Positions 8,195 through 17,678 of a stretch of 64,000 nucleotides of DNA are shown here, in pieces. The DNA lies in assembly GCF_003595525.1 (NCBI RefSeq), contig NZ_CP022680.1, forward strand, positions 1,886,001-1,950,000. Reading direction: 5' to 3'. The notes beneath the pieces were generated by a model, which was not told the DNA's origin, did not search any database, and worked only from the letters and a program-made list of their open reading frames with translations. The first letter of the stretch is position 1; the number at the start of each line of letters is the position of its first letter. The DNA comes from Streptococcus respiraculi. GTDB lineage: Bacteria; Bacillota; Bacilli; Lactobacillales; Streptococcaceae. Position numbers and translations under genes: made by a program.

Positions 8195-9610
8195 GGCTCT
8201 TTGTCAACTGTAGTGGGTAGATGAAAAGCTAACATCTAGAGAGGATCAGCTTGGTCTTCTCTTTTTTGATGTTGATGGCAATCAAAATCCGCTTTTTGAA
8301 GTTTTCAAAGTTCCGAAATCCAAAGGCATTGCGTTTGATGACTTTGATGAGATTATTCGTCGCCTCAAGTTTGGCATTTGAGTAAGGCAATTCCATGGCG
8401 TTGAGAATCTTCTCCTTGTCCTTCAAAAAGGTATTAAATACGGTCTGGAAAATCGGGTCGACAGTCTGCCGAGCGTCTTGGATAAGTCCAAAAAACTGGT
8501 CAGCTTGCTACTCCTGGAAGTGAAAAAGCAGTAGTTGATAGAGCTCGTAGTGTTCTCTCAGTTCTTGAGAATAGCCGAGCAGTTTAGCGACAATCTCCTG
8601 GTTGGTTAAGTGCATGCGAAAAGTCGGGCGATAGAACCGCTTATAACTGAGTTTACGGCTATCCTGTTGTATCAATTTCCAGTAGCGTTTCAAGGCTCGA
8701 TACTCAAGAGATTTTCTATCGAATTGATTCATGATTTGTATGCGGACACGATTCATAGCACGGCTGAGATGTTGCACAATGTGGAAACGATCAAGTACGA
8801 TTTTGGCATTCGGAAATAGCTGTCTAGCTAATTTGTAGTAGGGGCTAAACATATCCATGGTAATGACTTTGACGCGGTTTCTAACCTGTCTAGGGTATCT
8901 CAGAAAGTGATTTCGGATGACCGCCTGCGTCCGCCCATCAAGGATAGCGATGATGTTATTTGTGTCAAAATCTTGAACAATAAAGCTCATTTTCCCTTTC
9001 TTGAAGGCATACTCATCCCAGGACATGACTTCTGGGAGCTTACCCCAATCCGTTTCAAACTTAAACTCATTTAGTTTTCGACTTACAGATGAAGCTGAAA
9101 TGGAGAGTCTGTGTGCGATATGTGTCATTGCTTGATTTTCGATGAGTAATTGTGCGATTTTCTGGTTGACAGCGACAGAGATTTGATGGTTCTTCTTAAC
9201 AAGAGGAGATTCAGCGACCGCCATTTTTCCACATTCCTTGCACTTGAAACGACGCTTTCGAAGGCGGATAAGTAGCGGGTAGCCAGCAGTTTCTAAGTAG
9301 GGGATTTTAGAGGCTTTCTGGAAATCGTACTTAGCCATTTGTCCCTTGCAGGAAGGGCATTTAGGGGCTGTGTAATCCAAGTGACCGTGGAGTTCTAAGT
9401 GAGTTCCCATGTCGGATTCATTAGTGATAGTGATATTTTTGTCTTTCATTCTGAGAAAATTTGTGATAAGATTTAGTTGTTCCATATGAGTCTTTCTAAA
9501 ATGATAGTTTTGTCGCTTTTCATTATAGGTCATATGGGACTTTTTTTCTACACTCTAAAAGGCTCCATAATCTCTGCGGGGGGCGTACCCACTACAGATA
9601 TTATAGAGCC
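8195..9610 (-). mobile_element. ISL3-type insertion sequence with both ends
   Basis: A 1416-bp element bounded by GGCTCTTTGTCAACTGTAG at 8195 and, in inverse orientation, GGCTCTATAATATCTGTAG ending at 9610. Spacing and gene content match the IS1167-like branch of ISL3. No 8-bp target duplication is visible: the left flank is the older ISL3 remnant and the right flank is the tail of an IS66 element. The insertion or a later rearrangement therefore deleted one flank. Confidence 0.88.
8229..9485 (-). pseudogene. ISL3-type transposase interrupted by one amber codon
   Basis: The frame from MEQLNLITNFLRMKDK carries the zinc-finger-like CPSCKGQMAKYDF and CKECGK, the catalytic-core DDE region (SWDEYAFKKGKMSF, ITMDMFSPYYKLA, IVLDRFHIVQHLSRAMNRVRIQ) and the C-terminal NAMELPYSNAKLEATNNLI. 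A single TAG at 8508-8510, after LLLFHFQE, interrupts it. The sequence on both sides is in the same frame, so one point mutation separates this copy from an open frame of roughly 418 codons. Without readthrough, the protein lacks its last 93 or so residues, including the conserved C-terminal block. Confidence 0.85.
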
Positions 9611-9637
9611 AGTTATTTTGACTCTGGAACCTTTTTT

Positions 9638-11150
9638 CTATTTACAGTTGTTTTGGATACTTTCCGCCCATGGCAAATAGGCCTCTAGCACCTCCTTTTG
9701 GGCGAACGTCTCCTCGTTCGGTAGATTGTCTAGAAGATAAGTCATATATTTCTCTGAATCAAGGCCGTGTCGCTTAGCTGTTTCCAAAAGACTAAGGATG
9801 ATAGCTGTCGCCTTGGCTCCCTCAAAGCTTTGTGAGAACAACCAATTTTTCCGCCCCATAACCAAAGTCTTCATAGCCCTCTCGGCTATGTTGTTAGACA
9901 AGACTAAGTTACCATCCGAGAGAACGGTTCGGAAGGTGGTTTCATATTTAAGGCTATACTCTAAGGCAGTACCCAATTTGGAACCTGGCAAGACAGCCTG
10001 CTCACGGCACCAGGAAAAGAACTCGTCCATCAAGGGCGCCAACTCTATCTGGCGTTTCTGCAGCCGTTCCTCAGTAGAAAGGTCAACCCAATCATTCTCC
10101 AAGGCAAACAGTCGGTCACAATACTTTAAACCCTTAGCACCTAAAGAAGTCTTGTCTGCCTTCTTAGGAGTTGCCTCGAAGAACTTCCGCCTGACATGTG
10201 CCCAACAGCCAACTAGCTGAGCTTTTTCTAATTGGCGATAAGCACCCCACATATCACAATGTACGTAGCCTGCGTAATCCCCAAGAAATTCCTCCACAAC
10301 TAAACCACTCCGGCGCTTATCATGATGATATAGGGTAATTCCCTTTTTCTCATGCTTCCCAGACAAGAAGGTCCAGTAGAAGGTCAACTGGCTATCATTT
10401 TCCAAGACCTTATAGGAGGTTTCATCCGCATGGAGAATGGGCTGTTTCAGTAGTTTCTCGTGCAACAGGTCATAAATCGGTTCGAAATAATACTGACTAG
10501 ACTTGATGTGCCAGTTAGCTATTTCCTTCCGACTAATTGGCAGGCCAAGCTTATGCCAGTCCTCTTCCTGTCGGTAATTTGGCACCTTCAGATTGAACTT
10601 CTGATGAATCGTATGGGCGATGATAGAAGCTGAACCTAAGCTATGGGCCAAAGGAGCCTTAGGAACAGGAGCCTTGATAATCTTATCGCTCAGATTCTTC
10701 TGACTACATGCCTGACACTTGTAAGCGTGTTGGACATGGTCAATCCGCTTTAATTGTGCAGGAATGAAGACCAATTCTTGTCGTTGAACAGTAGAACCAA
10801 TCTCCTTCAACTGACCATGACAGTCTGGACAAGTGCAGTCTTCCCCCTGCAATTCGTGATGTACAATCTCTGGAGTGAACTGACTAAAAATAGCCTGACG
10901 AACTCCCTTAGCTTTCTTGCGTTTATAGGTAATAGTTTCTGTTTCAACTGGGTAAGTCAGAATCCTCTTCAGGAAGATTCTCCTCACCAAACAAACTCAA
11001 CTGACCAGGTTGATACACAACCTTCTCGGATGATTTTCCGTAGAGTTTCTGAGTCAGATAATCAACCTGTTCACGAAGGAGGGTCAACTCGTTGGTAAGT
11101 TGTCCAATCGTTGAGGTCTGTTGTTTAATAATATCCAATAACTCTTCCAT
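9638..11150 (-). pseudogene. tnpC: IS66 family transposase (TnpC), frameshifted
   Basis: The N-terminal part (11150 to 10944) is a coiled-coil and zinc-binding leader, MEELLDIIKQQTSTIGQL to EENLPEEDSDLPS. The rest continues in another frame from about 10970 with VETETITYKRKKAKG, the CPDCHGQLKEIG and CQACSQK zinc motifs, the DDE core (ILHADETSYKV, HCDMWGAYRQLEKA, LSNNIAERAMKTLVMGRKNWLFS) and the IS66 C-terminal domain EAYLPWAES. The two halves overlap at 10944-10990 and rejoin as SDLP/VETET with a one-base shift. I read this as an indel rather than programmed frameshifting, because no slippery heptamer is evident. Confidence 0.85.
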
Positions 11151-11203
11151 ACTATCAATCCTCCTTCTTTTTATCTCATTATACCGAAAGAAAAGCTATA
11201 ATT

Positions 11204-11554
11204 TCAATAGAAATCACGACTTTTTGAAACATTTATTTTTGGAGTGATCGAAAATCCTTTCATGAGCCAATCAACTTGTTCTGATGTTAAGGCTGTCACT
11301 TCATTTTCATCATTAGGCCAAGTCAATTTCCCATTCTCAAAACGCTTATAAAGCAACCAGAAACCTTGACCATCCCAGTAAAGTGCTTTGAAGCGGTCTT
11401 TACGTCCTCCACAGAAGAGAAAGACCTGTCCAGAAAAGGGATCCAACTCGAATTGAGTTTTAACGAGATAGGCCAGTGAATCAATGCCCTGTCTCATATC
11501 GGTTTTCCCACAGACAAGATAGACTTGCCCTAAATCATTGAGATGGATGGTCAT
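11204..11554 (-). CDS. tnpB: IS66 family accessory protein TnpB
   Basis: A 116-residue IS66 Orf2 protein with the typical YLVCGKTDMRQGIDSLAYLV, GQVFLFCGGRKDRFKALYWDGQGFWLLYKRFENGKLTWP and a C-terminal LTSEQVDWLMKGF. It is required with TnpC for IS66 transposition by an unclear mechanism. Its start overlaps the end of tnpA by 20 bases, as is usual in this family. It appears intact. Confidence 0.9.
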   Translation of the reverse strand: MTIHLNDLGQVYLVCGKTDMRQGIDSLAYLVKTQFELDPFSGQVFLFCGGRKDRFKALYWDGQGFWLLYKRFENGKLTWPNDENEVTALTSEQVDWLMKGFSITPKINVSKSRDFY

Positions 11555-11720
11555 AGAGCAATACCTTATCCAAGATTGTTTCTAATACCTCTTGGTTGAT
11601 AGATTGGAAGAATGTGACTTCCACTTTTCCGAGACGAATTGTCATCAGAATATCGTTTCTGCTTTTCTTATCAAAGCGTCGAGATTGGGGAACAGTCAAT
11701 GGGACGATGGGATGTGACAT
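11535..11720 (-). CDS. tnpA: IS66 family TnpA-like small protein
   Basis: A 61-residue frame (MSHPIVPLTVPQSRRFDKKSRNDILMTIRLGKVEVTFF to KVLLYDHPSQ) directly upstream of and overlapping tnpB. Its position and size fit IS66 Orf1/TnpA, which is often short and helix-turn-helix-like. The initiation region was not examined beyond the open frame, so the assignment rests mainly on position. Confidence 0.75.
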   Translation of the reverse strand: MSHPIVPLTVPQSRRFDKKSRNDILMTIRLGKVEVTFFQSINQEVLETILDKVLLYDHPSQ

Positions 11721-11832
11721 AAAAAATCCTCCAGTTTTGTTTTTTATAACAGTATACTGGAGGAGGGAGTGGTTGGATAGATACCTTGTTATGGGGCGGT
11801 TACGATATTCTCTCTAGTGACTCATTCAAGTG

Positions 11833-12159
11833 TCATGAAAAGAGAGCTATCAAATCATCAGTAGTCAGCGCAGGAACAATGATTGAGTCATCCGTTTCTT
11901 TTTGAACCTTACTGGATAGTTTTTTCAAACCATCTCTAAAAGCTATATCCGCAATCACTAAGTCTTGTGTTTCAGACATAACTAACAGGCGAAATTCCTC
12001 TATTGAATTCCCGTCTACTTGGTATTTCCTTTCAGGATATTTTGGGAAAGAGATTTTCTCATCACTATCCACTAAAGGAAATACACCTATGAATTCTGAA
12101 CCATTTTCATAAAAATTAGGTTCTATATCTCTCGGTTTTTGAAATAATTTTTTAAACAT
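11833..12159 (-). CDS. uncharacterised 108-residue protein downstream of the PoNi-like immunity gene
   Basis: I do not recognise this family. The protein starts MFKKLFQKPRDIEPNFYENGSE, is soluble and acidic, has no membrane segment, and ends PALTTDDLIALFS. It begins only 2 bases after the stop of the PoNi-like gene, so it is almost certainly co-transcribed with the toxin and immunity genes. The IS66 element begins about 30 bases beyond its stop. A second immunity protein, or the immunity protein of a lost toxin, is plausible by position, but nothing in the sequence proves it. Confidence 0.6.
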   Translation of the reverse strand: MFKKLFQKPRDIEPNFYENGSEFIGVFPLVDSDEKISFPKYPERKYQVDGNSIEEFRLLVMSETQDLVIADIAFRDGLKKLSSKVQKETDDSIIVPALTTDDLIALFS

Positions 12160-12161
12160 AT

Positions 12162-12857
12162 TTAACCTCCAAAATGTACTAAGTCATAAGGGTAATACTT
12201 ATGATCTTTAAACGAATCATCAGGTATATCAAGTATTTTTACTAAAGCAGCGATTTCTAAAGCCCAATAGCCGAAATATAAACAACGATTAGTCGCTTTA
12301 TGAGAATTATACCAGTAAGAACTTTTATTTCTTACATACCATTTTGAAAGTAACCTTTCAACTAATTCAATTCGAGAATCTGAATCTGCTTCTATAATAT
12401 CTTTATATTTTTCTATAAATTTCCATTGTCTACCTTCAAATTCTCCAAATAATAGAAAGTTATAAAAAGCATCATCTGTTTTTTTGTCTAGCAAGATTGT
12501 ATGAATTCTATTTCTTATGTTATCATCAACATTCAACAAAGTGCTCAATGCAATATATTGAAGATAAACTGAGTAATTTCCAGGCTCATACTTATTTTCA
12601 AAAGCTGATATACTTTGTAAAAAACTATTCTTTATTTCTGTAATACCTTCTCCTAACGAATACCTTGCTAACAGAATTTCAAATCGAGATTGAAAAGCTG
12701 TATCACGTAAAATAGAAAGATTGCCTCTAACTTCTTCTCCATTTAGCAAAGATAAAATTTTACCGTCCGCAGTATCAACCCTCATCTGAGACTCTAAGAT
12801 AAATTGTTCAAAATATTCTTTTGTTTGTAGTCTATCTCTCATTTTTAACTCCTTCAT
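12162..12857 (-). CDS. PoNi-like (DUF1910/DUF1911) immunity protein
   Basis: A 231-residue soluble, helical protein. The N-terminal half (RDRLQTKEYFEQFILE to RFEILLARYSLGEGI) resembles DUF1910, and the C-terminal block SHKATNRCLYFGYWALEIAALVKILDIPDDSFKDHKYYPYDLVHF is the DUF1911 signature, in which the toxin-neutralising PoNi proteins fall. PoNi proteins bind and block PoNe DNases. Its start overlaps the stop of the orphan rhs tail that encodes a PoNe-like domain (ATGA-type overlap at 12854-12857), the expected toxin-immunity coupling. It appears intact. Confidence 0.82.
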   Translation of the reverse strand: MKELKMRDRLQTKEYFEQFILESQMRVDTADGKILSLLNGEEVRGNLSILRDTAFQSRFEILLARYSLGEGITEIKNSFLQSISAFENKYEPGNYSVYLQYIALSTLLNVDDNIRNRIHTILLDKKTDDAFYNFLLFGEFEGRQWKFIEKYKDIIEADSDSRIELVERLLSKWYVRNKSSYWYNSHKATNRCLYFGYWALEIAALVKILDIPDDSFKDHKYYPYDLVHFGG

Positions 12858-15800
12858 GGCAATTGTTTAGATATCACATTGCCATTAGGCATTACCCTAA
12901 CAAGCAACTTATCATATGAACTGATATTATCTTTAAGATTTCCTACACTATTGAATAATCTATTTTGAATCCACTGATCACTCATCTGCTTAGTCCCATC
13001 GGCCAAAGTTGCTAACTGCGCAGTATTATACTTGGCTTCTGCCACAACATAAGTATCTGTATTTTTATTGTAATAAACACCATCAATTCCCTGCTGCCCT
13101 TTATCATCTATACTTGATACCCTATCTTTACTTACTCTCGTAAAGCCTCTCTCTTCCATATAACGATCCATCTTCAGCTCTCCATAATTACCCTTTTGGT
13201 GATTATTTGTCAGAGGTGTTGTACCATTCTCAACATTTTGAATCGCTTTTATAGTCTGTTCACGACGAAGATGTTCATCAAAGTTTGAACTATTTCTTGC
13301 TTTTCTGCTATCTTCAACATTAGAAAGAACCCTACGTCTAATATCTTCAGCTGTTTCAGAAGAAACAGGCTTCGTTACTGTCCCAGCTGATACATCTGCC
13401 TTGGCGCCTTTAACTCCTCGGGCTGAAACTCCCTCAGAGACCGCATTAATGGCAAGGCTGGTCGCAATACTCGCTGGGGTAATCTTGCCACCTTGTGCCA
13501 CATCAGTGATTGTATCAACCGCAGTTTCACCAAGGGTGTCAACCGCATAGCGTGCTACTGGGTTTGTCACAGATGAAGTTGCTGCACCAAACCCTCCAAG
13601 AAGACCACCTGTTGCTCCTCCTGAAACAAAACCATTCACTGCTCCATTCCAAGTATTCGCAAGAATATCTTTTGGTTTATCTCCTGAAAGAACGCTTGTG
13701 GTGAAACCGCTAACTGCTCCACCTGCTGCTCCTGATACAGCTCCTACGGCTGCCGCAGTCGCAATAGTTGCGGCGGTACCACTCAAACCAAGGCCACTGA
13801 CTCCTGCCGCAATAAGCGGACCTGCAGCCCCTGCGGTTGCTACAGTGACTGCTACCGCTGCAACGGTGGCTACTACCGCAATACCGACTTTCTTCCAGTC
13901 TACTTTTTTCAGGAATTTAACAGTATCATTTTTTATCCGCTTCGCAGTTGTACAAACATGCTTGTACATCTTCTGGAGTGCTTTACCCCAGTTACGGAAG
14001 AGGTTGCCTCCTTCGCGGGTCTTAGGTGTTGTCTTAAGACCTGTTGCTTGAGTATATTCATCTCGAATATGCTGCTGACGGCGAGCCTCAGCCTGTGCTT
14101 GTGCTTGCGCTTGTTGCTGTGCAACATATTGTCTAGCACTTTGATAGGTTTGATGTGCCGTTTGCTGGAAGTTATTCCATTGCTGAACGACCCAATTTTT
14201 AGCCTTGTTAACCTGAGTACCAACCCAGTTAGCTGCTTGGCTTACCTTATTGCTGACCCAATTAACCGCATGAGAGGCTGCACTCTTAACCGCATTCCAA
14301 GTATTAGACGCAACTGTCTTGACTGTATTCCAAGAACTGCTTGCGGCTTTCTTAACCCCATTCCATGCGGCGCTTGCTGCTTTCTTAAGACTCTTCCAGA
14401 AATGTCCACTTGGGTCGGTGTAGTTAACTGGATTATTATGGACATAGGCATAGCGGTTCTGGCTAAGTGGATCTGTTGCCTCACCTTGGTAGCTGTCTTC
14501 TGTGAGGAAGGTGCCCGCATGACTATCATAATACCGTGCCCGTAAATAGTCAAGTCCTGTACTGTCTCGCGCCTCGCCATTGTAGGCATAAGGATTTCCT
14601 GTATCATCTGTGCTCTTATTCGTAGATCCATAGAGCTTGTAGCTACTTGAAGCAACGGCCTTACCGTCTTGAGTTAGACCTGTCACTGACCCTGACTGGT
14701 TGGTCAGATATTGGTAAGATTTGTTGGTCTGGTTGTTCAGGTACGAGGTTCGTCCATGACCATAGCTATAGGTCTCCCGAGCTTTCAGGTCATGGTCATA
14801 GGTTTGAAGAACCTCTGTATGTTTTCGATTGACATCGTTGACATAGTTGCGTTCTTCGTAGTATTTGTAGGTATCCTCCCGTGTGGTGTAGGGAATCAAG
14901 ACATCCTTGACTTGGGAGGCGTAGGTCACATCACCCTCACCCGGTAGATTGCCAAGTGATGGTGGGTTAACGACAAGACCATCTTTCGTCGCTTTATCTT
15001 TAGCCACCTTTTGGTGATAAGCACTTGACACATCGTCAAAGATATGATGCCAGATAGAGCCAACCGTTTGTGGGAAGCTAGATAGAGCCTGAAGAACGTT
15101 TTGACTAAAGCCATACCAGAAGAGCGATGGCTCTTCCCCATTTGGAGAGGTTTGTGGCGATTTCTTCTTCTCTTTTCGTCTAAAGAGTTGATAGGTGTCC
15201 TTGCCTTCCTTACGACTCGCGGTAAAGACGCGGTTATCATCCCCATCATAGAGGGCTGCCATGAGAAGCCCATCCTTGTCTTTTACGGCAAGAAGGCGAT
15301 TCTCTGTGTCATAGATATAAGCGAGCTTCTCATTCTTCGTCTCTTGAGAGATGCGATTGCCATTCTTGTCATAGGTATAGGTAATCGTACCTTCTGGACC
15401 TTCTAGCTTGGTCAAGCGGTTGTGATCATCGTAGCTAAAGCTGGTCTTCTCTTCTTTCCCATCCACCGTTTCAGTGCTGGTTAGTTTATTGCCCGCAAGG
15501 TCATAGGTGTAAGAAAGACGAGATAACTCCTTACCGTCCTTAGTAGCTACCGTCATGGTCTCTACTTGACCCAATGTATCGTAAGTGTAGCTATGGACAA
15601 GGGTTTCTCCTTCGTCATTATAGACATAATTGGTCGTTCCAGTCAAATCACTCATAGACACACGACGGCCATCTGAGTCATAGGTGTAGAGAACTTGACC
15701 ATCTTGTTTTTCAGAATAGTCCACCTTAAGCAATTGGTCCAGTTTGTTGTAGTCATAGCTGATGGTCTTCCCATCTGCCTTTGTGACCTTCTCAAGCTGA

Positions 15801-15912
15801 TTATTGATGTTATAGGTATAGGTTTCTGTATCCCCGAGACTCGTCATGCGTTTCACGACATTCGAGAGCTGGTCATAGGTGTACTTGGTAACCTTGCCAT
15901 TTCCGTTTGTAA
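12854..15912 (-). pseudogene. orphan Rhs/WapA C-terminal half carrying a PoNe-like DNase toxin
   Basis: It lacks signal peptide, N-terminal domains and most YD repeats. At 15912 it is fused to an ISL3 remnant, and the only start is an unconvincing GTG at 15934. From 15912 to about 14401 it is nearly identical to the full rhs gene (21060-19200), including the core GLDYLRARYYDSHAGTFLTED and the DPSGH junction, except for a 363-bp in-frame deletion at 15604. After DPSGH it diverges: a Trp/Ala-rich helical segment, a Gly/Ala-rich hydrophobic region, then a PD-(D/E)xK nuclease domain with GNYGELKMDRYM, GIDGVYYN and VAEAKYN (Glu, Asp, Glu-x-Lys), typical of PoNe. Probably silent, but usable as a recombination donor. 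Confidence 0.85.
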
Positions 15913-16793
15913 TGGAACCACTTAATAATACCACAAATCTTATCGGAATAAAATCACCATTACTTCAGCTTACAAGCTCAAATCCTATATCCAACTTCAA
16001 GCAACAGTTCACACGATTGCTTAAAATCATTTCTTGGGATGAATCCTTACGAAATATTGGAGAACTTGCCTTTATCACTCAAGATTTTCAAAACCAAAAA
16101 TTATCACCATCCTTGAGAATAATCATTAAACAATCATTAAAAACTACATTCCTATCATGAACCTCTTATGCCCGAAGGCTAAGATTGTCCTGAATCGTTT
16201 CCACATCATCCAGCACCTTAGCCGAGCCATGATGTCCTCTCGAATTGCCATTATGAAGAACTTTGACAAGCGCGCTGCTCTCCCTTATCAAGCTATGAAA
16301 CATCATTGGAGAATCCTCTAAAAGGACAGTCGGAAACTCTCTAACAAGTCCTTTTATTCTCGAACCTTTAGACAAACAGTAACTCTTAGAGAAGTAGTTC
16401 AAATGACTTTAGACTTGTCAGGAGAACTAAGGCACTATTATAACATGTATCAGCTCTTGCTTTTCCATTTTCAGCAGAAGAACAGCGAAGCATTTTTCGA
16501 GCTAATAAAGGATTATTTACCTACTGTGAATACTACTTTCAAAATAGTCTTTATACCCTTTCTCAAATACAGACAATACATCATCAATGCACTTGAGTCA
16601 CCTTATTCAAACGCTAAGCTAGAAGCCACTAACAAACTCATCAAAGACATCAAACGTAATGCATTCGGTTATCGGAACTTTGACAATTTCAAAAAATGCA
16701 TCTACCTCGCTTTGAACATCGAAAAAGAGAAGACCAAGCTGGTCCTCTCTAGATGTTAGCTTTTCATCTACCCACTACAGTTGACGAAGAGCC
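15912..16793 (+). mobile_element. decayed ISL3-type element with transposase pseudogene
   Basis: The plus strand starts with MEPLNNTTNLIG, like the N-terminus of the transposase at 28634 (MEHLNNTTLLIG). It then shows scattered matches: ISWDESLRNIGELAFITQDF, then PKAKIVLNRFHIIQHLSRAM, KDSRKLSNKSFYSRTFRQT, and an intact C-terminal third from about 16403 (QLLLFHFQQKNSEAFF, ESPYSNAKLEATNKLIKD, VLSRC). Frames change and a stop occurs near 16319. The right terminal repeat (ACCCACTACAGTTGAC...GAGCC) ends near 16793. The left end is missing and replaced by the rhs fragment, which runs in the opposite direction. Confidence 0.8.
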
Positions 16794-16909
16794 ATTTTTA
16801 GATGCTCGAACTGAAGCGCCTAATAATAACGAAATCTTACTGTTCAAACTTTCCAAAACTAATTTACATCTATCTGTGAGAAAGTTCCTCTAGCCCTATT
16901 AATAGAGCT

Positions 16910-17056
16910 TCATGAATATTTCTCTTGGTTAAGTTTATTCTTTAATATCTCTATAACATCTTTTAATTTTCCATCAACCAAAATCGTTATCCCCTCAATC
17001 TTATCACCTGTAATCTCATTTTCAAATTGTTCGATTAGCATTGATATTTTATCCAT
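16910..17056 (-). CDS. small uncharacterised protein (48 residues) downstream of a putative immunity gene
   Basis: An open frame MDKISMLIEQFENEITGDKI to LNQEKYS overlaps the stop of the upstream 166-residue gene as TAATG, and GGAATAAATA precedes it. It is strongly charged and predicted helical, with no membrane segment. I do not recognise it. Tight coupling suggests it belongs to the same displaced immunity cassette. About 115 bases lie between its stop and the ISL3 remnant; I see nothing clear in them. Confidence 0.5.
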   Translation of the reverse strand: MDKISMLIEQFENEITGDKIEGITILVDGKLKDVIEILKNKLNQEKYS

Positions 17057-17556
17057 TATTTATTCCTTTCAAATATATTCATTCCATTATGTATCCAAAA
17101 TCTTTGAGAAACTGGGATTAAATCCCAAAAACTACGATACATACCAGTCCAACCTAAAGGTACATAATCCTCAAATGATTCTGATTCAGAGTATTGACTA
17201 TACAAACTATTGTCATCAAAATCTATAAATAAACTAGGTTGAAAATCATAATACCAAGAATCATCTAATTCATCTATTGATTCTAATAAATAGGTTTGTA
17301 AATCTTCTGAACTGACCTCGAACTCTGTCATTTTTTTAAGAAAATTTCCAGCGTTCTCTTTTACAAGAACCTCACTGTCACTTCTCTTCGAATCAATTGA
17401 CAAGGCTTCTGTATTATATCCATATTGTACCAGATGAGAGTCTAAAATAGTATAATCTAAAATCCACAACTCTCTATCTGATACATACCACGAGAATTTA
17501 CCATTATATTGTACACCACAAATGATTTCAGTCGGAAAATTAATTAGACTAGCCAT
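17056..17556 (-). CDS. putative immunity protein of a displaced toxin module (166 residues)
   Basis: A soluble, acidic, aromatic-rich protein (MASLINFPTEIICGVQYNGK, DDSWYYDFQPSLFIDFDD, VPLGWTGMYRSFWDLIP). I do not recognise the family. Immediately upstream and ending 2 bases before its start is a remnant of a toxin tail (17559-17675), so by position this is the immunity gene that belonged to that toxin. Such orphan immunity genes are common behind polymorphic toxin loci and may protect against siblings that still carry the toxin. Its function is inferred from context only. Confidence 0.6.
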   Translation of the reverse strand: MASLINFPTEIICGVQYNGKFSWYVSDRELWILDYTILDSHLVQYGYNTEALSIDSKRSDSEVLVKENAGNFLKKMTEFEVSSEDLQTYLLESIDELDDSWYYDFQPSLFIDFDDNSLYSQYSESESFEDYVPLGWTGMYRSFWDLIPVSQRFWIHNGMNIFERNK

Positions 17557-17558
17557 TA

Positions 17559-17675
17559 TTAATTCCCCCTTACGACCCTAGCATTTGTAGCATACTCCTC
17601 AATCCAACCAACCCAAGGTAATGGAAATTCAATGGAATAACCTGGGGTTGTTAAATCTGTTTCTTTAGGGTCCGT
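17559..17675 (-). pseudogene. orphan C-terminal tail of a lost toxin domain
   Basis: A 38-codon open stretch without a start reads TDPKETDLTTPGYSIEFPLP, then WVGWIEEYATNARVVRGN, and ends TAA two bases before the start of the putative immunity gene. An in-frame TGA at 17676-17678 limits it upstream, right beside the stop of the active module's immunity gene. It looks like the last residues of a different Rhs toxin left behind when the current C-terminal module was inserted. Confidence 0.6.
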
Positions 17676-17678
17676 TCA

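Larger units (their letters stand above)
9611..11803 (-). mobile_element. IS66-type insertion sequence, damaged
   Basis: The three genes tnpA, tnpB and tnpC are in the usual order on the minus strand. The right end is near the GTAACCGCCCCATAAC motif (minus strand, ending about 11803). No matching inverted repeat is seen at the left end. Only 27 bases separate the tnpC stop from the neighbouring ISL3-type element, so the left end is probably lost. tnpC is frameshifted, so the element is probably not autonomous. Confidence 0.8.

Noticed and set aside
10944..10990. Programmed frameshift in the IS66 tnpC
   Set aside because: IS66 tnpC is normally one frame and no slippery heptamer with a stimulatory stem was seen, so an indel mutation is the simpler reading.
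12854..15934. Orphan rhs tail as an independently expressed gene starting at GTG 15934
   Set aside because: The first codons are derived from the inverse of ISL3 sequence, there is no signal peptide, and no promoter or clear ribosome binding site was found.
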